NCBI RefSeq assembly: GCF_902712855.1 | Contig: NZ_LR743507.1 | Span: forward strand, 3,706,001-3,770,000 | Origin: Variovorax paradoxus | Lineage (GTDB): Bacteria > Pseudomonadota > Gammaproteobacteria > Burkholderiales > Burkholderiaceae_C | Length of the DNA: 64,000 bases | Direction: 5' to 3' | Shown: positions 54,847 through 63,702 of the stretch, piece after piece | Layout of the letters: each line of letters opens with the position of its first letter | How positions within the stretch are numbered: position 1 is the first letter of the stretch | Position numbers and translations under genes: made by a program | Notes under the pieces: generated by a model | Databases searched by the model: none | What the model was told of the DNA's origin: nothing | What the model saw: the letters and a program-made list of their open reading frames with translations, nothing else

Positions 54847-56259
54847 TCAGCGCAGCACAGGCGCTCGACGGTGAAAGGCGGTCGCAAGCTGGAAGGCATG
54901 CCCCGCACGCAGCAGCGTCGCCTCCGCGAAGGGTCGGCCGATGAGCTGCATGCCGATGGGCAGCCCGTCGGGGTCGAAGCCGCAGGGGACGTTCAGCGAA
55001 GGCAGCCCCGTGAGGCTGGCCACGCCCGTGAATTGCATGATGGCCGAGAGCATGTCCTCGGGCTGGCCCGGCACGATCTCCACCGTGGTCTCGCCCAGCG
55101 GCGTGGCCGCGAACGGCAGCGAGGGGCAGACGAAGACGTCGACGCTGCGGAAGGCATCGAGGAATTCGGCGCGCAGCAAGGCGCGGTAGCGCTGGGCCTG
55201 CAGATAGTGGGTGGCCAGCAGCAATTCGCCCGTCTCCAGGAGCGTGCGCACGTCGTCGCCGTAGTACTGCGGCCGATCGCGCAAGGTGCGCTGGTGGTAG
55301 GTGCTGGGCTCGGCCGACTCGATGGTGAGCTGGGCCGAGATGTTGCCGTGGATGTTCCGGATGTCGACGTCCACCAGTTGCGCACCCAGGTCGACGAAGG
55401 TGGCCAGCGCTTCCTTCACCGCGTCGTGCACGGGAGTCTGCAGGTGCTCGAAGAAGTAGCCCGGCACCACGCCGATGCGCAGTTGCCTGCAGCCGTCGGC
55501 CAGGTCCTTCAGGCAGTCGTCGGTGGCACGTTGTGCGCTGCCGGCGTCCTTGGCGTCGAAGCCGGCGATCGCGCCGAACATGAGCGCGCAGTCTTCCACC
55601 GTGCGCGTCATGGGGCCGACCGTGTCCATGCTCCAGGCGAGCGGCACCACGCCATGGTTGCTCACGCGGCCGTAGGTCGGGCGCAGGCCGACGATGCCGT
55701 TGACCGCCGAGGGCAGGCGGATCGAACCGCCCGTGTCCGTGCCGATGGCACCGAAGCACAAACGCGCCGCCACCGCCACGGCCGAACCGCCGCTGGAGCC
55801 CGCGGGAAAGCGGTCCGTGTCCCATGGGTTGCACACCGCGCCGTAGTGCGGGTTGGCCGAGGTGCCGCCCCAGGCGAATTCGTGCATGTTGGTCTTGCCG
55901 ATGAACACGGCACCCGCCTGCCGCAGCCGCGTGGCGACGGTGGCGTCGACCTCGGGCAGCCAGTCGGCGAGCACCTTGCTGCCGGCCGTGGTGCGCGTGC
56001 CGCGCACGGCGATGTTGTCCTTCAGCGCGATCGGGACGCCCTGCAGCGGGCCGAGTTCGTGGCCCGCCCCCGACAGCAGCTCGGCCGCGCGCGCCACCTG
56101 CATCGCCTGCTCCTCGAACACGGTGATGAAGGACTTGAGCACACCGTCGTGCTGTCGGATGCGCGCAAGCGAAGCCCCGACCAGTTCGACCGGCGACACC
56201 TTGCGCTCGCGCACCAGGCGCGCTGCCTGCGAAAGCGTGAGTTCGAGAAGTTCGCTCAT
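54847..56259 (-). CDS. AtzE-like amidase-signature amidohydrolase
   Basis: A 470-residue amidase-signature enzyme with lysine in IALKDNIAVRGTRTTAGSK, AGSSGGSAVAVAARLCFGAIGTDTGGSIRLPSAVNG and a C-terminal amidase end. It is preceded by an AtzG-like small gene, the pairing known for AtzE (1-carboxybiuret hydrolase) and GatA/GatC-type complexes, so an obligate small partner is likely. The ATG at 56259 lies at the last unit of a tandem repeat and follows GGAGG seven bases upstream within that unit. This is an unusual translation-start environment. Confidence 0.9.
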   Translation of the reverse strand: MSELLELTLSQAARLVRERKVSPVELVGASLARIRQHDGVLKSFITVFEEQAMQVARAAELLSGAGHELGPLQGVPIALKDNIAVRGTRTTAGSKVLADWLPEVDATVATRLRQAGAVFIGKTNMHEFAWGGTSANPHYGAVCNPWDTDRFPAGSSGGSAVAVAARLCFGAIGTDTGGSIRLPSAVNGIVGLRPTYGRVSNHGVVPLAWSMDTVGPMTRTVEDCALMFGAIAGFDAKDAGSAQRATDDCLKDLADGCRQLRIGVVPGYFFEHLQTPVHDAVKEALATFVDLGAQLVDVDIRNIHGNISAQLTIESAEPSTYHQRTLRDRPQYYGDDVRTLLETGELLLATHYLQAQRYRALLRAEFLDAFRSVDVFVCPSLPFAATPLGETTVEIVPGQPEDMLSAIMQFTGVASLTGLPSLNVPCGFDPDGLPIGMQLIGRPFAEATLLRAGHAFQLATAFHRRAPVLR

Positions 56260-56521
56260 CGAAGTGCCTCCGCGCTTCGCGCTGCGGTGCGAGCTTGCTT
56301 GGGGCGGCCCGGCGCGGCGCTCATTGAAAGACCTCCGCGCTTCGCGCTGCGGTGCGCAGCTTGCTTGGGGCGGCCCGGCGCGGCGCTCATTGGAAGACCT
56401 CCGCGCTTCGCGCTGCGGTGCGAGCTTGCTTGGGGCGGCCCGGCGCGGCGCTCATTGGAAGACCTCCGCGCTTCGCGCTGCGGTGCGAGCTTGCTTGGGA
56501 GCGGCCCGGCGCGGCGCTCAT
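56255..56521 (-). repeat. four-copy 65/66-bp tandem repeat carrying RBS-ATG modules
   Basis: Four head-to-tail units start at 56255, 56320, 56386 and 56451 (65, 66, 65 and 66 bp), with a final partial unit to 56521. Units differ by a few substitutions and one-base insertions. Read on the minus strand, each unit holds GGAGG followed seven bases later by ATGAG, so the array repeats a ribosome-binding site and start codon. The most downstream copy is the actual amidase start and the most upstream ATGAG coincides with the AtzG-like stop. Expansion by slippage is likely. Confidence 0.9.
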
Positions 56522-56742
56522 GCCGCGTCCTCCGGCTGTTCATGCGCGTGCACGAAGACGGTCACGGGCATCAGCGCCTGGTGCGCGGGATCGCTCATCT
56601 TGCGGCTGAGTTCGTTGGCGGCGGCGATCCAGGCGGACAGGATCGGCTCGACCGCCGCGAGGCGATCGGCGCCAAGGTTCAGTGCGGCCGCGCGGGCCAG
56701 CGCCGCGACATCGGGCCGGTCGGCGGGGGGTGGGGTTTGCAT
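56518..56742 (-). CDS. DUF4089/AtzG-like small amidase partner
   Basis: A 74-residue helical protein starting MQTPPPADRPDVAALARAAA. It matches the general pattern of DUF4089/AtzG-like proteins, which bind and stabilise AtzE-type amidases in the way GatC supports GatA. The ATG at 56742 has GGAG six bases upstream; an in-frame ATG four codons earlier is weaker. Its stop lies at the first ATGAG of the tandem repeat, so ribosomes finishing this gene arrive at the amplified start region of the amidase. Family assignment rests on position and length more than on individual residues. Confidence 0.65.
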   Translation of the reverse strand: MQTPPPADRPDVAALARAAALNLGADRLAAVEPILSAWIAAANELSRKMSDPAHQALMPVTVFVHAHEQPEDAA

Positions 56743-56860
56743 CGTCGTCTCCATGCGTGAAGGGTTGGCTTCACGATAGGGAGCGACGGCAACGAGGGCT
56801 TGGCTGCCAGAGCCAATCCGATGGACTGGAACCGCCAGACGCGCACGGTTCCGTGCGGGC

Positions 56861-57796
56861 TCAGTGCCGGCGCAGCAGCGTCTGCGGCGTCACGCCGTAT
56901 GCTTTCTTGAAGACCCTGCAGAAGTGCGACATGTCGCTGAAGCCGTGCTGGAACGCCGCCTGCGTGACCTGCCGCACGCGCCCTTCCATCAGCGCGCGGT
57001 GGCTGGCCTCGAGCCGCTGGCGCCACAGCCACTGGATCGGCGTGGTGCCTTGTTCGGCGAACACCCGCGCCAGCGTGCGGGCCGAAACGTTCTGCGCGCG
57101 GGCGATCTGCTCGACGTCGAGCTCGCAGTCGTCCAGGTGCGCGGCGATGTAGTCGCGCGTCTTCTGGAACAGCACGCCGTGCGCGGAACGCCCCGCATCG
57201 GTGCCCGCCGTCTGTACCTGCAGCACGGTGGAGAGCATGTCGAGCAGGGAACTCGCCAGGCTGGCCTGCATGCCGTCGAGCCCCGACAGCTCGAGCGCCA
57301 CCGCCTCGCGGATCATGGTGCCCAGCAGCCGGGCCACGGGATGGCCGTCGGCCAGGTGCATGGCTGTGAGTTGGTGCGCGTCGGGGACGCGGCACAGCAG
57401 CTGCTTACGCGGAATGCGCACCAGCAGCGCCGACTCGGGCGCGAGGTCGAAAGTGAAGGGCCGCGCGGCGTCGTACAGCACGATGTCGCCGTTGCGCTGC
57501 ACCACGCTTCGCCCCGACTGCGACAGCACGCCCTGGCCCGAGACCATCAGGCTGAGCATGAAGTCTTCATTGGGGCCGCTGCGCAGGTGCTGGGCATCGC
57601 GCTCCCACAGGCAGCGCGGCGAAGACATCTCGGCGAGCGTGAGGTTGCCGATGGAACGCACCGAGAAGCGCGCGTTGAAATGCGAGCGATCGGGCACCAT
57701 GGTCCGGGTGGGAATGAAGTGCCCGCAGACCACGCCGCTCCAGTAGTCGAAGCGCTGGCTGGGGTCGACCGCGTCGGTGGAGTAGTCGAGGTTCAT
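56861..57796 (-). CDS. AraC-family transcriptional regulator
   Basis: A 311-residue regulator with an N-terminal cupin-like sensing half (about 30-190; HFNARFSVRSIGNLTLAEM) and the AraC double helix-turn-helix (about 210-305; LDVEQIARAQNVSARTLARVF and AFQHGFSDMSHFCRVFKKAYGVTP). It lies upstream of the AtzG-like gene on the same strand (118 bases), so it probably activates the amide operon in response to its substrate. A promoter could lie in the 142-bp gap before it. Confidence 0.9.
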   Translation of the reverse strand: MNLDYSTDAVDPSQRFDYWSGVVCGHFIPTRTMVPDRSHFNARFSVRSIGNLTLAEMSSPRCLWERDAQHLRSGPNEDFMLSLMVSGQGVLSQSGRSVVQRNGDIVLYDAARPFTFDLAPESALLVRIPRKQLLCRVPDAHQLTAMHLADGHPVARLLGTMIREAVALELSGLDGMQASLASSLLDMLSTVLQVQTAGTDAGRSAHGVLFQKTRDYIAAHLDDCELDVEQIARAQNVSARTLARVFAEQGTTPIQWLWRQRLEASHRALMEGRVRQVTQAAFQHGFSDMSHFCRVFKKAYGVTPQTLLRRH

Positions 57797-57891
57797 GGTG
57801 CTGCGATTGAGTGAATGGCTGCGGGGCGGAACCGCCCAAAACCGACCGGTGGCGCTCGATCGCGCCGAAGATCACTCTAGCAACATCCATG

Positions 57892-57933
57892 CCCCTTGCG
57901 CAGGGGTTTGACCCGGGGACGAGCCGCCCCGGG
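57892..57933 (-). terminator. hairpins downstream of rnhA
   Basis: The stems CCCCT/AGGGG (57892-57896/57902-57906) and CCCGGGG/CCCCGGG (57912-57918/57927-57933) lie just past the rnhA stop. There is no U-run, so termination is uncertain. Confidence 0.35.
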
Positions 57934-57938
57934 GCCGG

Positions 57939-58388
57939 TCAGAGCCGCCCGAGCGCCTTGTCCACGCCCTTGTTGGCCAGCATGTCGGCGCGCTCGTTGC
58001 CCGGGTCGCCCGAGTGGCCCTTGACCCAGCGCCATTCGATCTGGTGGCCGCCCTCGCTCACCAGCTTGTCGAGCCGCTGCCAGAGCTCGACGTTCTTCAC
58101 GGGCTGCTTGGTGGACGTGACCCAGCCCTTCGCCTTCCATCCCCGAATCCATTCGGTGATGCCCATGCGCACATACTGGCTGTCGAGGTAGAGCAGCACC
58201 TTGCAGGGCCGCTTCAGCGCACCCAGGCCTTCGATGACGGCGGTGAGCTCCATGCGGTTGTTGGTGGTGTTGAGTTCACCGCCGAACAGTTCCTTCTCGG
58301 TGGGGCCCGACTTGAGCCAGGCGCCCCAGCCGCCGGGGCCGGGGTTGCCCTTGCACGCGCCATCGGTGTAGATCACGACTTCGGTCAA
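57939..58388 (-). CDS. rnhA: ribonuclease HI
   Basis: Cleaves RNA in RNA-DNA hybrids during replication and repair. The 149 residues match RNase HI, with catalytic acids D9 (TDGACKGNPGPGG), E in NRMELTA, D in LYLDSQYV and the C-terminal VKGHSGDPGNERAD with the conserved histidine and aspartate. It starts at the ATG at 58388. It is downstream of the methyltransferase gene on the same strand (67-base gap), an order known from other Proteobacteria where rnhA and gloB are neighbours. Confidence 0.96.
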   Translation of the reverse strand: MTEVVIYTDGACKGNPGPGGWGAWLKSGPTEKELFGGELNTTNNRMELTAVIEGLGALKRPCKVLLYLDSQYVRMGITEWIRGWKAKGWVTSTKQPVKNVELWQRLDKLVSEGGHQIEWRWVKGHSGDPGNERADMLANKGVDKALGRL

Positions 58389-58454
58389 ACTGACTTTTCC
58401 TTCTTCATTCGATCGGGCGATTGTCGATGCATCGGGGCGGCCCCGGGCGCACGC

Positions 58455-59225
58455 TCAGAGTTCGCCGCGCTCGTTGCGATGCACCTTGCCGGCGATCGGC
58501 ACGGGCGCCGTGGCGCGGGCGCCGGTGCGGCGCCAGTCGGCGCTCAGCAGCCGCATGCCGCGAACGCGCTTCACCGCCACCAGGAAGTAGGCCGCGCCGA
58601 AGATCGGCCACCAGCGCTCGCCGGCGGCGTCCATCCATCGCGCGCGCTCCAGCCAGGCCTCGCTGCGAACCGCCGGGCGGTAGATGCCGAAACGGCCCGA
58701 CTCCACCTCGAAACTCAGCAGGCGCAGCCAGTCGCGCATGCGCCAGTAGCCGATGAACTCGCCGCCTTCGGGCAGGTACAGGTCGCCGACGCCCAGGCGG
58801 CGGTAGAGGTGGGCGCGCCGCTGCCGCATGCCCCAGAGGCTGGCCGGGTTGAGCCCGCAGATCACCACGCGCCCCTCGGGCACCAGTACCCGCTCGACCT
58901 CGCGCAGCGTGGCATGCGGATCGGGACTGAGTTCGAGTGCATGGGGCAGCACCACGAGGTCGAGGCTGTTGGCGGCGAATGGCAGGGCCGCGAAGTCGGC
59001 CAGCAGCGTCGCCTTGCCGGGGCGCATCGGATCGTCGAGGGCCAGCCAGCGGTGCGGCATGCGGTTGGTGCGCAGGCCGTCGACCTCGGCGGCGCCCAGC
59101 TGCAGTGCGTGATAGCCGAACACGTCGGCCACCGCCTGGTCGAACTGGGCTTGCTCCCAAGCCAGCAGGTAGCGGCCCGGAGGGGTCGCGAACCAATCAT
59201 GCAAACCTATAATTTGACCGCTCAT
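58455..59225 (-). CDS. class I SAM-dependent methyltransferase
   Basis: A 256-residue methyltransferase starting MSGQIIGLHDWFATPPGRY. A weakly conserved SAM-binding domain has LLADFAALPFAANSLDLVVLPHALELSPDPHATLREVERVLVPEGRVVICGLNP in order (about 88-140), the typical motifs II and III. AAGGG precedes the chosen ATG at 59225, which overlaps the divergent gloB start; a TTG seven codons later is an alternative. Substrate unknown. The gloB-methyltransferase-rnhA grouping is common in Proteobacteria. Confidence 0.85.
   Translation of the reverse strand: MSGQIIGLHDWFATPPGRYLLAWEQAQFDQAVADVFGYHALQLGAAEVDGLRTNRMPHRWLALDDPMRPGKATLLADFAALPFAANSLDLVVLPHALELSPDPHATLREVERVLVPEGRVVICGLNPASLWGMRQRRAHLYRRLGVGDLYLPEGGEFIGYWRMRDWLRLLSFEVESGRFGIYRPAVRSEAWLERARWMDAAGERWWPIFGAAYFLVAVKRVRGMRLLSADWRRTGARATAPVPIAGKVHRNERGEL
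59208..59213 (+). promoter_or_regulatory. consensus -10 element immediately upstream of gloB
   Basis: TATAAT lies 11 bases before the gloB ATG at 59224, so a transcript from this element would start only a few bases before the ATG or at it. No ribosome-binding site is visible for gloB. This suggests a leaderless mRNA. The matching -35 is weak. Confidence 0.45.
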
Positions 59226-60003
59226 GACCCTTGTTCCGCTGCCCGCCTTCGCCGACAACTACATCTGGATGCTGCACGACGGGCGCCACGCCATCGTGGT
59301 GGATCCGGGCGATGCCCAGCCGGTGTTCGACGCGCTGGCGCGCCACAAGCTGCAGCTGGCCGCGATTCTAGTCACGCACCACCATGCGGATCACACGGGC
59401 GGCGTGGCGGCATTGCACGCGGCCACCGGTGCCAGGGTCTGGGGCCCTGCGCGCGAACGCATCCCCGAGCCCTTCACCCCGCTGTCGCATGGCGACGTGG
59501 CAGAGGCGCTGGGACTGCGCTTCCAGGTCATCGACGTGCCGGGCCACACGGCTGGCCACATTGCCTACTTCCTTCCCGCGGCGCCCTCACAGGCGCCGCT
59601 TCTCTTCTGTGGCGACACGCTGTTCTCCGGCGGCTGCGGCCGGCTGTTCGAAGGCACGCCGGCGCAGATGCTGTCGTCGCTCGACGCACTCTCCGCGCTG
59701 CCTGGCGACTCGCGTGTCTGCTGCGCCCACGAATACACACTTGCTAACCTGCGTTTCGCCCTCGCGGTGGAACCGGGCAACGGCGAACTGACTCAGTACA
59801 ACGCGCGCTGCGAAAGCCTGCGCGCGCAGGGGCAGCCCACGCTGCCGTCGCAACTGGCCATCGAACGCCAGATCAACCCTTTTCTTCGCAGCCGCGAAGC
59901 CACTGTCCTTAGAGCGGTGCGTGCCCACGCCGAGCTGGCTGCCGATGCAGCCGATGCCGACGTGTTCGCCGCACTGCGCCAATGGAAAAACGACTTCCGA
60001 TGA
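59224..60003 (+). CDS. gloB: hydroxyacylglutathione hydrolase (glyoxalase II)
   Basis: Hydrolyses S-D-lactoylglutathione to D-lactate, the second step of methylglyoxal detoxification. The 259 residues show the beta-lactamase-fold metal motif THHHADHTGG (about 55-64), GHTAGHIAY and FCGDTLFSGGCGRLFEG, plus the C-terminal helical extension with CAHEYT. The start MTLVPLPAFADNYIW at 59224 is typical of the family; the ATG shares bases with the divergent methyltransferase start. Its stop overlaps the mltD start by four bases. Confidence 0.95.
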   Translation: MTLVPLPAFADNYIWMLHDGRHAIVVDPGDAQPVFDALARHKLQLAAILVTHHHADHTGGVAALHAATGARVWGPARERIPEPFTPLSHGDVAEALGLRFQVIDVPGHTAGHIAYFLPAAPSQAPLLFCGDTLFSGGCGRLFEGTPAQMLSSLDALSALPGDSRVCCAHEYTLANLRFALAVEPGNGELTQYNARCESLRAQGQPTLPSQLAIERQINPFLRSREATVLRAVRAHAELAADAADADVFAALRQWKNDFR

Positions 60004-61604
60004 AATTTTTCGCTGCCACCTGCCTCGCAGGTTCACTGGTGCTCGCGGGCTGCGCGGGCACGAACACCAACAGCTCCTCCCCTTCTTCGTCATCCCAGGC
60101 CGGCGGCACCGGCGCCAGGGTCGCCGGCAACGCGGCACCGGTCTATCCGCGTGATGCCCTCTCCCCGCTCGCCAATGGACAGGCCCGCTCGACGAGCGTC
60201 GTCACCCTCGCACCGCCGGTCGACATGTGGGACCGCATCCGACGCGGCTTCAAGATGCCCAACCTCGACAGCGACCTGGTGCGCGACCGCGAGCAGTGGT
60301 ATTCGAGCCGGCCCGACTACATCCAGCGCATGACGGCGCGCTCGGACAAGTACATCTTCCACATCGTCGAGGAACTCGAGCGCCGCAACATGCCGACCGA
60401 ACTCGCGCTGCTGCCGTACATCGAGAGCGCGTTCAACCCGCAGGCCGTGTCCAGCGCGCGTGCGGCGGGCATGTGGCAGTTCATGCCGGCCACCGGCACC
60501 GACTTCGACCTGAAGCAGAACATCTTCCGCGACGACCGCCGCGACGTGGTCGCCTCGACCCGCGCCGCGCTCGACTACCTGCAGAAGCTCTACGGCATGT
60601 TCGGCGACTGGCAACTGGCGCTGGCCGCCTACAACTGGGGCGAAGGCAGCGTGAGCCGCGCCATCGCGAAGAACCAGCGCCTGGGTCTGCCCACCACCTA
60701 CAGCGACCTCACCATGCCGGCCGAGACGCGCCTGTACGTGCCCAAGCTGCAGGCCGTGAAGAACATCGTGGCCAATCCGCAGGCCTTCAACACCGAGCTG
60801 CCGGTGATCGCCAACCACCCGTACTTCCAGACGGTCACGCTCACGCGCGACCTCGACGTCGAACTTGCCGCCAAGCTGGCCGACGTGCGGCTGGAAGACT
60901 TCCGCGCGCTCAATCCCGCCGCGCACAAGCCGGTGCTGCTGGCCGCCGGCACGCCGCAGATCCTGCTGCCATGGGACAACGCGGCCGTGTTCCAGCGCAA
61001 CTTCGACGCCTACTCGCAAGGCCAGTACGCCAGCTGGACCGCCTGGGTCGTGCCCAGCACGATGACGGTGGCCGACGCTGCGCAACGCTCGGGCATGAGC
61101 GAGAACGACCTGCGGGCGCTCAACAACGTGCCGCCGCGCATGCTGATCAAGGCTGGCTCCACGCTGATCGTGCCGCGCGGTGCGCGCGTGAAGGAAGACG
61201 TGGCCGCCGTGGTGGCCGACGAAGGCCACCTGGCCTTCCAGCCCGAGATCGTCACGCGCCGCACCACCGTGAAGGCCGGCCGCGCCGACAGCGTGGCCAC
61301 CATCGCACGGCGCTACAACCTCAAGCCCTCCGCCGTGGCCGAGTGGAACGACGTCAACACCAACCATGCGTTCAAGCGCGGCTACAGCGTGGTGGTCTAC
61401 CTGCCGATTCGCGCAAGCTCAGCGGCCCGCGTGGGCAGCGGCATCCGCCCCGTGGCGCACACGGTGGCGTCATCGAAGCGCGGCGCAGCGCCGTCGAGGG
61501 CCGCAGCGCCCAGGGGCTCCAACGTTGCCAAGGTGCCCGCGAGCAGCAAGCAGCAGATCGTGCGCGAGAAGCGCGGCGGCACGCCGTCGAAGAAGAAGCG
61601 CTGA
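60000..61604 (+). CDS. mltD: membrane-bound lytic murein transglycosylase D
   Basis: A 534-residue envelope enzyme cleaving glycan strands of peptidoglycan. It has a lipoprotein signal with C18 (LAGC), an SLT domain with catalytic E142 (LLPYIESAFNPQAVSS...GMWQFMP) and AAYNWGEG, and two C-terminal LysM domains (about 345-395 and 415-465) for glycan binding. The tail is Arg/Lys-rich. The ATG at 60000 overlaps the gloB stop. The 3' end contains a tandem duplication that includes its stop codon. Confidence 0.93.
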   Translation: MKFFAATCLAGSLVLAGCAGTNTNSSSPSSSSQAGGTGARVAGNAAPVYPRDALSPLANGQARSTSVVTLAPPVDMWDRIRRGFKMPNLDSDLVRDREQWYSSRPDYIQRMTARSDKYIFHIVEELERRNMPTELALLPYIESAFNPQAVSSARAAGMWQFMPATGTDFDLKQNIFRDDRRDVVASTRAALDYLQKLYGMFGDWQLALAAYNWGEGSVSRAIAKNQRLGLPTTYSDLTMPAETRLYVPKLQAVKNIVANPQAFNTELPVIANHPYFQTVTLTRDLDVELAAKLADVRLEDFRALNPAAHKPVLLAAGTPQILLPWDNAAVFQRNFDAYSQGQYASWTAWVVPSTMTVADAAQRSGMSENDLRALNNVPPRMLIKAGSTLIVPRGARVKEDVAAVVADEGHLAFQPEIVTRRTTVKAGRADSVATIARRYNLKPSAVAEWNDVNTNHAFKRGYSVVVYLPIRASSAARVGSGIRPVAHTVASSKRGAAPSRAAAPRGSNVAKVPASSKQQIVREKRGGTPSKKKR

Positions 61605-61627
61605 TCCGGGAGAAGCGCTGATCCGGG
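61594..61627 (+). repeat. 17-bp tandem duplication at the mltD 3' end
   Basis: AGAAGCGCTGATCCGGG occurs twice, head to tail, at 61594-61610 and 61611-61627. The first copy contains the mltD stop codon, so the second lies outside the coding region. It looks like a recent replication-slippage event. Confidence 0.9.
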
Positions 61628-61649
61628 CAACGTCCCGGCGCGTCTTCTT

Positions 61650-62831
61650 TCAATGCGCCGAGGCGGCTTGCGCCCTGCGGCGCACCACGGCCTCGAGCGC
61701 TGCCACGGCAACCATGATGACCGTGGTCAGCGCTCCCACCACCATCACCGTGAGGTGCGACGCGAACACGGCAAGCACCGCCAGCAGGCCCAGCCCGTAG
61801 AGGTGCGATTGCGGCGTGAAGCCGCGCACCACGCGCTTGAACAGCGCATTGCCGAAGAGGTACAGCGCCGGCCCGCCGATGAGCGCGCCCAGGTACTTGA
61901 GTTCGGCATGGTGCGAGCCTTCGCCGATGGTGAGCTCGTCCGCCACCGCGCAGACGATGATGCCCGCCACCAGGATCACGTGCGTGTAGTGAAACCTGGC
62001 GCCGACGGCTCCCGGGTCCGCGGCATGCTCGATGACGTGGGTGGCTTCCTTCGCGCTGGTGTCGAAGTACATCCACCACATCGCCAGGCTGCCGGCAAAG
62101 CCCACCAGCAGCGCGAACAGGTCGACGGCATGCCATTCGACGTGATGGCCAAAGGCGATCCCGGTGGCCAGCACCGATTCGCCCAGCGCCACGATCACGA
62201 ACAGCTGGCAGCGCTCGGCGAGATGCCCGCCGTCGATCGTCCATTCACGGGTCGACGAACGCCCCAGGCCCGGAAAGCGCAGGCCCACCATCGGCGCGAT
62301 GTATTCGCACAGCACGCCGGCGAACCACAGCGCCAGGCGCACCTGCCCTTCGGCAAGACCCCCGGCGATCCAGAATGCGCCGGCCACGCAGTTCCAGGCG
62401 AGCAGGCGGCGGAAGTTCGGCGTGAGCGGGTCGTTCGGGCCGATCGCCACCAGCATGCAGAAGGTGCGCCCCGCCTGGATGCCGACGAAGCACAGCGCGA
62501 ACACCAGGCCGCGTTCCGCGAAGGCTCCCGGCAAGGCGGAGGCCATCACCATGGCCAGCAGCATGATCGCGAAGAGCACGCCGCGAACGCGCAGCGTGCC
62601 GGGGTTGAACCAGTTGGTGGTCCAGGCCGTGTACTGCCAGCCCAGCCACACCGCGAACCACATCACCAGCGTCTGGAGCGCGCCCGACAGCGTGAGGTGG
62701 TCCAGCAGGTAGTGGGACAGCTGGGTGACGGAGAACGCGTAGACCAGGTCGAAGAACAGCTCTTCGTTCGAGACCCTGGCCGCCTCGTCGCGCGAGCGCA
62801 AGGTCGTGGCGCGCTTGTGTTCGTGGCTCAT
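61650..62831 (-). CDS. low temperature requirement protein A (LtrA) family membrane protein
   Basis: A 393-residue membrane protein with about 11 hydrophobic helices and the family's N-terminal EELFFDLVYAFSVTQLSHYL (about 22-41). It also has EWTIDGGHLAERCQLFVIVALGESVLATG, typical of LtrA. LtrA in Listeria is needed for growth at low temperature; biochemical function is unclear. It stands alone between convergent mltD and the ABC permease gene. Alternative starts were not needed because the ATG at 62831 gives a full-length product. Confidence 0.85.
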   Translation of the reverse strand: MSHEHKRATTLRSRDEAARVSNEELFFDLVYAFSVTQLSHYLLDHLTLSGALQTLVMWFAVWLGWQYTAWTTNWFNPGTLRVRGVLFAIMLLAMVMASALPGAFAERGLVFALCFVGIQAGRTFCMLVAIGPNDPLTPNFRRLLAWNCVAGAFWIAGGLAEGQVRLALWFAGVLCEYIAPMVGLRFPGLGRSSTREWTIDGGHLAERCQLFVIVALGESVLATGIAFGHHVEWHAVDLFALLVGFAGSLAMWWMYFDTSAKEATHVIEHAADPGAVGARFHYTHVILVAGIIVCAVADELTIGEGSHHAELKYLGALIGGPALYLFGNALFKRVVRGFTPQSHLYGLGLLAVLAVFASHLTVMVVGALTTVIMVAVAALEAVVRRRAQAASAH

Positions 62832-62865
62832 CGGTCTCCCCCGTGGATGGTTGCAACGGCGTGCG

Positions 62866-63702
62866 CTACAGCTTCTCGGTTTCGCCGCTCCTCGGCTGCC
62901 ACTTCATGAGGCGCCGCTCGACCACGCCCACGATGCCGTCGAGCACCAGCGCGAACGCGGTGAGCACCACGATCCCCGCGAACACGGTGTTGACGTCGAA
63001 GGTGCCCTCGGCCTGCAGGATCAGGTAGCCCACGCCGCGCGCGGAGCCCAGGTATTCGCCCACCACCGCGCCCACGAAGGCCAGGCCCACCGACGTGTGC
63101 AGGCTCGAGAACACCCAGCTCGTGGCGCTCGGCAGGTACACGGTGCGCAGCAGCTGGCGCTGGTTGGCGCCGAGCATCTTCGCGTTGGCCAGCACCACCG
63201 GGCTCACCTCGCGCACGCCCTGGTAGACGTTGAAGAACACGATGAAGAACACCAGCGTGACCGCCAGCGCCACCTTGCTCCAGATGCCCAGGCCGAACCA
63301 CAGCGCGAAGATCGGCGCGAGGATCACACGCGGCATCGAGTTGGCGGCCTTGATGTACGGGTCGAGGATCAGGCTCGCAGTTGGCGCGAGCGCCAGCCAG
63401 AGCCCGCAGGCGAGCCCGAGCACCGTGCCGATGCCGAAGGCCAGCACCGTCTCCAGCAGCGTCGTGCCCAGGTGCGTGTAGATGTCCGCGTTGCCCTTGA
63501 GCCCTTCCGGAAAGAGCGCGTTGGCGGGCACCTCGAACGGCAGGAACCAGCTCCAGATGCGGCCCGCCACCTGGACCGGCTCGCCGAGGAAGAAAGCGAA
63601 CTGCTGGTTGCGCGAAGCGAGGTGCCACGCCACCAGGATCACCACCAGCAGCGCCAGTTGCCAGAACCGGGCGTTGCGTTCGTTGAGTCCGGGACGGGTC
63701 AT
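62866..63702 (-). CDS. ABC importer permease, taurine/nitrate/sulfonate type
   Basis: A 278-residue permease of the SsuC/TauC/NrtB group with six hydrophobic helices and the EAA-like loop LANAKMLGANQRQLLRTVYLP near 165-185. The ATG at 63702 overlaps the stop of the adjacent ATPase gene (TGATG), indicating coupled translation. The substrate is not deducible; the substrate-binding protein gene lies outside the window. Pyrimidine- or thiamine-type importers share this architecture. Confidence 0.87.
   Translation of the reverse strand: MTRPGLNERNARFWQLALLVVILVAWHLASRNQQFAFFLGEPVQVAGRIWSWFLPFEVPANALFPEGLKGNADIYTHLGTTLLETVLAFGIGTVLGLACGLWLALAPTASLILDPYIKAANSMPRVILAPIFALWFGLGIWSKVALAVTLVFFIVFFNVYQGVREVSPVVLANAKMLGANQRQLLRTVYLPSATSWVFSSLHTSVGLAFVGAVVGEYLGSARGVGYLILQAEGTFDVNTVFAGIVVLTAFALVLDGIVGVVERRLMKWQPRSGETEKL

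Noticed and set aside
56256..56543. 95-residue frame within the tandem repeat
   Set aside because: The repetitive protein (MSAAPGRPKQA units) is explained by the 65/66-bp repeat array and overlaps the AtzG-like stop and amidase start.
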